This document shows, piece after piece, positions 59,938 to 64,000 of a DNA stretch of 64,000 nucleotides (position 1 is its first letter; each line of letters begins with the position of its first letter). A model generated the notes under the pieces. The model was not told the DNA's origin and ran no database searches. It was given only the letters and a program-made list of their open reading frames with translations. The DNA is from Armillaria gallica (lineage: Eukaryota; Basidiomycota; Agaricomycetes; Agaricales; Physalacriaceae), in the NCBI GenBank assembly GCA_037576215.1, contig JBANDB010000005.1, positions 2,294,001-2,358,000 of the forward strand. Reading direction: 5' to 3'. Position numbers and translations under genes: made by a program.

Positions 59938-60448
59938 GAGTGCGTCACTCATTCGGTCCCCAGGCCCTTCACTCCATGTTCTGCAAGAAGTGCAGCTACT
60001 TCGTCCTGTCTCTTTTCAACCGCCATCTCGTATGCGCTTTTGCCGTCGTTATCCTTCACCAACATATCGATACCGATGTGATCCATCAACATTTTGACGG
60101 ACTGTACACTGCCCAAACTGGCAGCAAGGAAAGAGCGGTCCTTCCCTGGCTATCTTTCCTATTCCCGTCCACTCGGCCTGACTTCAAGAGCATGTTGATA
60201 ATACCATACTGACTCCACTGAACGGTAGCATGTAGATGTGTCTTCCCATTATCGCCTGGAGCATTAGGATCGTCTTTTCGCTCCAAGAATATCCACACGA
60301 TTTCGCCTCGGCCATATCTTGCAGCAAGCATAACGGGAGCCCTGTGACGGTCCGAGGAGCAAGGATACATCGGCGATCGTTTCTCAGCGGGATGCGAGTC
60401 TATTGCGGCCAAAGCTATTCTGTTCACTGCATCGGTGTCAAGAAACAA
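59938..60448 (-). pseudogene. Ankyrin-repeat remnant of an NLR-like gene
   Basis: The minus strand reads APVMLAARYGRGEIVWIFLE, TVQWSQYGIINMLLKSGRVD, and DSQGRTALS in one frame. After a one-base loss near 60130 it continues SLGSVQSVKMLMDHIGIDML, DNDGKSAYEMAVEKR and EVAALLAEHGVKGLGTE* in another. These are about three to four ankyrin repeats like those at 8.0-8.7 kb. No NACHT part is found upstream. It is the broken tail of a second NLR-like gene. Confidence 0.7.
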
Positions 60449-60553
60449 CGAGCTCAGTCTTCATTCGACGTGGGTATGAAAAACTGAGGTGCGTTGGAAG
60501 GAAAATAATCTAAAGTACGGTAATGATCGTGCTCTTGAATGCGAATCATTTAT

Positions 60554-61315
60554 TTATCGATATCTAGAAGGATAGAAATCTCCGAATACTAGGCCGTACT
60601 TGGAGGTAGGTGTCGACTGAGCCTCTCGACGCTTGGCACTAGTACTAGCACGTCTCATAGTGATTTCAGGGTCGGTCATCTGAGAGGCAACCCACTCTGC
60701 CATCTTTGTTTCTTTCTCGACTGCAAGATACACGTATCAACATTCAATACAAAGATAAAGCCTGGTCATGGACGCACCCTTCTGTATCTGCCTGGTGACA
60801 TAACGGTTCTCCGCAATTCTCTCGACGTTGCCGTTAACGTTGCCTAGTGTTTCCTGCATCACATGGAGTGGCGCCCTGTACACCAAGCTTAGTAGCCTCC
60901 GAAAATAAAGCATGAGAATCACTTACCTATTGTCATGCTGCATGGCTCCTAGGATGAAGGTCTTGAAACGCTTGATCCTGTGCAGATCGTCTGCTACGTT
61001 CTCCTTGGTAAATGGCCAACGAAGCTTCCATGGCCTCTTTGCCGACTCATCCCGTAGCTTCTTTTTGAGCCAATCAAGTATTGCAGAAATCTTTTTGAAA
61101 CGATGGTGCGACTGCTGTAACGTCACCAGCCATGGGTCGTCGTCGCTTGAGTAGCTGATGAGGTCTTTAATGGGGGGAAGATAGATATCCAGATAACGTA
61201 GCTCCCTCGAGAGCTTGTCACGTTCCTTAGGCGCGTCTTTCACATCCTTGAGATATCTGACGACAGTATCGATGTTTCGAATGAGGCCGGCAATGGATGA
61301 AGCGATGTCTGCCAT
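60554..61315 (-). CDS. Standalone HeLo-like domain protein
   Basis: Three exons (61315-60927, 60896-60778, 60720-60554) give 224 residues, and the model closes. The N-terminal 130 residues (VVRYLKDVKDAPKERDKLSR, FTKENVADDLHRIKRFKTFI) match the N-terminal domain of the 5.6-8.7 kb NLR-like protein (VKYLTDVKEAPKERDELSKE, FSKESVEDVLKKIERIKSLV). A helical region follows (LHVMQETLGNVNGNVERIAE), as in the NLR. Instead of a NACHT module it ends with a short tail (MRRASTSAKRREAQSTPTSK). HeLo-like domains can be death effectors or adaptors for NLRs. A solo effector or a truncated NLR are the two readings. An in-frame ATG at 61342 would add nine residues. Confidence 0.75.
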
Positions 61316-64000
61316 GGTTGGTGGTGAGAAGCAAGGGTGCACGTAGACAGACCACGAGGTGAATTACCTCGTCGAAAGCGGAATCATAACCTTACAGCAA
61401 CCAGCCAATGATAGCGTGCTGCAATCCTCCGTGATGGGATGAGGGAAAATAGGTAACTTGTGTCACATAGCATGCCTCTAGAGCTATATCCAAGAATCAA
61501 GATGGCGAAGAAAGAAAACGATACAGTGTCGATGTATTGCATCCAGAGAGAAAACATCATCCCAGTACTAATTGCACTTTCCCTACCTTTCAGACGCGTC
61601 TGCATCTTCGGCATGTTCAATAACCTTCGCAGATTGCCTCGCACAGCGTGGTATACCTCCGAAACTAGGTGCAGCAAGTCCAACGGCAACGAATATGGTA
61701 GCGGTGTCATCGATGTTATCGATGCATGGGTATTACGCAATGGGTCAACGACCAGCTGGTACACGACCAGTGCAATTCAATGGAGGCACTAAAGTTGATG
61801 GTATCTTAGCATGAGGTAGATCTGGTGAAGAGTAAGTAGGCACGATTTGATCCCACAAGTCTTACCTTCGCAGACGCGCCTACATCTCCTGCACGCGTGG
61901 ACACAACCCCTTCACAGCCTATCTCCGATAATTGAGATACGAGTCCGGATTCAGCATCCAGCATCCCAATTCTTATCTGTGACTCTCCCCGCATGGGGAC
62001 CGATCCGTTTATCAGCGTGAAATGTCCCGAGTCATCGATAGGTATCAAAGGTAAGGAACAAGGAAGCGCTAAAGCTGGACCAGAGACCGAGATCAAGAGA
62101 TGCCACTACAGGAATACCGGGAGCGTGGAGCAGCGGGATCTGATTCTGCGCCGGTAGTAAGGTCAGAGGGCTTGAGGCTCAGTGTGGACCTCCCGTTCAG
62201 CTCAGATATGACGGGGTTTGCTTTGCGCACGCTAGTGTTCGAACAGACGAATGTGGAGGAGAATACAATCGCATTAGAACATGCGGATGACGCCTTTCGG
62301 TCGGGAGGTACTAGGCGTTAGAGGAGGTGAAATGAATATTCGACTGTCTAAGGGACAGCACACCGACCAGCCCTATGGTGCCTGCAGGCATTAGAGCCAG
62401 TTGACCCATGCATCCGTTATGGCTTCAACGACCAAATCATGTCGAATGGGGTGGCCCAAAAAAACAATGCCATCCCATTCTAGGTGATATCGAGGAAGCA
62501 GCGAGCCGTTGCCTGGGAAGGGTCGAGAGAACTGTGGTCCGCCATCCACTTGTAAGGCCATTATGGATGATGCCGGTATTCCCTTGCCAATCCGCCATAT
62601 ATCCCTGTCGGGTAGAGGTCGAGAATTGCAACCTCAGGCTTGGTTAGCACTTCAAGCTTCACCGGTTGGGTTGACAGCATATAGACTTGAATGCTTTATG
62701 ACGGAATATGGGTTCTAAATCCTCCTGTGGAAAGAAGAGGGGGTGGCACGGTGGCGGTCGAAGCTTGGAGAGGAGAGAAACTTGGCGAGTTGCTTGTAGT
62801 GGTCATCGCCCTTTCCCTCTGTGTACGACTCATCGATGTTGGCCTGGCAAGCTGAGTCTCGTGTTGGACCGATCCAAGATGCGTAGCGGAGAGAACGGCG
62901 AATATTTGATGATAAGAAGTTCGTCCTCCATAGTGTAGATCGAAGCGAAAGACACGGCACCTGTCGGCGTAGAGCCATTGGGATGGGTCCCGCCCACACC
63001 AACAAACGACGACCCGCTCTCCTTGGAGTCGTTGGAATGTGATGCAGACATCCGTGAAGGACTCGAGCTTGACGACCTCGGTAAAGATGAGCAGGGCACT
63101 GGATGACCGTGCTAGATGCAAGTCGTGTCAAAAAGAGTTTAGCGAGCTGAGAATGGCAGACGTACTCGAGAGGCCCAGTCAGTTCTCTTCATGGCTCTCC
63201 CTTCTCTGTGGCCATCTTCATCAGGCACGGTTCCTCGCTTTCTCCCAGGCCTCCCCTGCTCAAATTTGTCATGTTGACGCGCCGTCAAGCTTCAAGTCTG
63301 AGCGTCATTCAGGTTGAGGAGCGGCCACCGTTGACGTTGAGGGGCGCAAAATTGAGGAATCGCGGCACCAAGAAACAGAATAAACCTCGACCAGCGAAGA
63401 GCTTTTGTTATCGGACGAGGGGCTGGTAGTCGATCGAGGTTTTGTATGGTGGGAAGACAAAAGAATTTTGATCTGTATTTGCCATCGGAGCTGATTGCTT
63501 CTTCCCTTCATTAATGGCTCTCTCTTTCAGAGCGGGCGGCACTACTGATCATTTAAGTTTCTCATCCCCATGCAGGTTGGCAATCGAGATAATTCGCGTA
63601 ATAAATATAAGGCCAAGCACTATACCCTCCTCAACCAAATTCATCATCGGTATACGGTGTGAATATCACTGCTCCATGTCCCAAACAAGAGGGATCCCCG
63701 TCGTACGGTCTTGCCAATCCACTGGCAGTCATCGGTCTTCTTCTCTCATGTGATGGCCTCTTCATCAGAGAGCTCGCCCAGTCAACTGGTTGCGTGCATG
63801 ATGGTGATGTCGTGATGCAGTGATGTTTGGGAGTAGGCGAAGGCAGGAACCATGCACTAGTCGAGCAAGTAACTTCTGCAGTCCGGGAACGAATGCCAGA
63901 AATAAAAGTGTTCATCACCGGAGATTCGAACGTCACGGATGGTAGCCATCATTCTTGGAGTGGTGACGGAGGCATCGATCGATGATGGTGAGGTACGTTT
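61316..64000. other. Terminal region with weak coding hints
   Basis: There is no confident gene. On the minus strand 61868-62096 reads PLIPIDDSGHFTLINGSVPM and SQIRIGMLDAESGLVSQLSE, ending near a GTAAGA donor; this looks like a real exon of an unknown protein, but its partners were not found. Minus-strand frames at 62830-63121 (LIFTEVVKLESFTDVCITF; GAVSFASIYTMEDELLIIKY) and 63631-63936 may also be coding. The region could hold one multi-exon gene or remnants. Confidence 0.35.

Noticed and set aside
1..64000. tRNA, rRNA, CRISPR array, homeodomain mating genes
   Set aside because: Looked for T-loop-like GGTTCGAATCC patterns, arrays of equal repeats, and HD1/HD2 motifs; none was convincing. A CRISPR array is not expected in a fungus.

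Overview
The window is nuclear DNA of a basidiomycete fungus, most likely an Agaricomycete. Genes are split by many introns of about 46-60 nt with GT..AG borders. The protein families (STE3 pheromone receptors, CaaX pheromone precursors, tandem P450s, NACHT-ankyrin proteins, BTB proteins with split domains) are typical of mushrooms. All gene models were built by hand from reading frames and splice signals. Where I say a model closes, the summed exon lengths are a multiple of three.

Layout. 1-0.8 kb: 3' end of an Mss51-C-like gene. 1.7-3.4 kb: GT61-type glycosyltransferase. 4.4-5.3 kb: RG-rich acidic protein. 5.6-8.7 kb: NLR-like protein (HeLo-like N-terminus, NACHT, ankyrin repeats) with a one-base frameshift. 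9.4-21.2 kb: four intact paralogous cytochrome P450 genes, three in direct tandem and the fourth inverted. A fifth, decayed copy lies at 26.1-28.2 kb and is followed by a 50-nt T tract.

22.8-53.3 kb is a pheromone/receptor (B-type) mating locus. It has three STE3-type receptors (22.8-24.4 minus, 33.3-34.8 plus, 43.1-44.6 plus) and five short CaaX pheromone-precursor genes (24.9 minus, 31.9 minus, 39.3 plus, 42.4 minus, 53.2 plus). Each precursor has a TATA-like box roughly 90-115 bp before its ATG. Two precursors are divergent from a receptor. Secreted prenylated peptides made from the precursors would activate receptors on compatible mates. Between them lie a BTB/POZ gene, a Tc1/mariner-type MITE, a hAT-type element, other repeats, an RNase H pseudogene and a decayed unknown gene.

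45.8-51 kb holds a small minus-strand gene family. Three members carry six cysteines with exact Zn(II)2Cys6 spacing, placed internally and followed by a coiled coil; a fourth short relative has only the coiled coil. 56.7-58.1 kb is a membrane/coiled-coil protein. 60-61.3 kb is a solo HeLo-like gene next to a frameshifted ankyrin remnant. The final 2.7 kb has only weak coding hints.

No tRNA, rRNA, CRISPR array or homeodomain (A-locus) gene was recognised.
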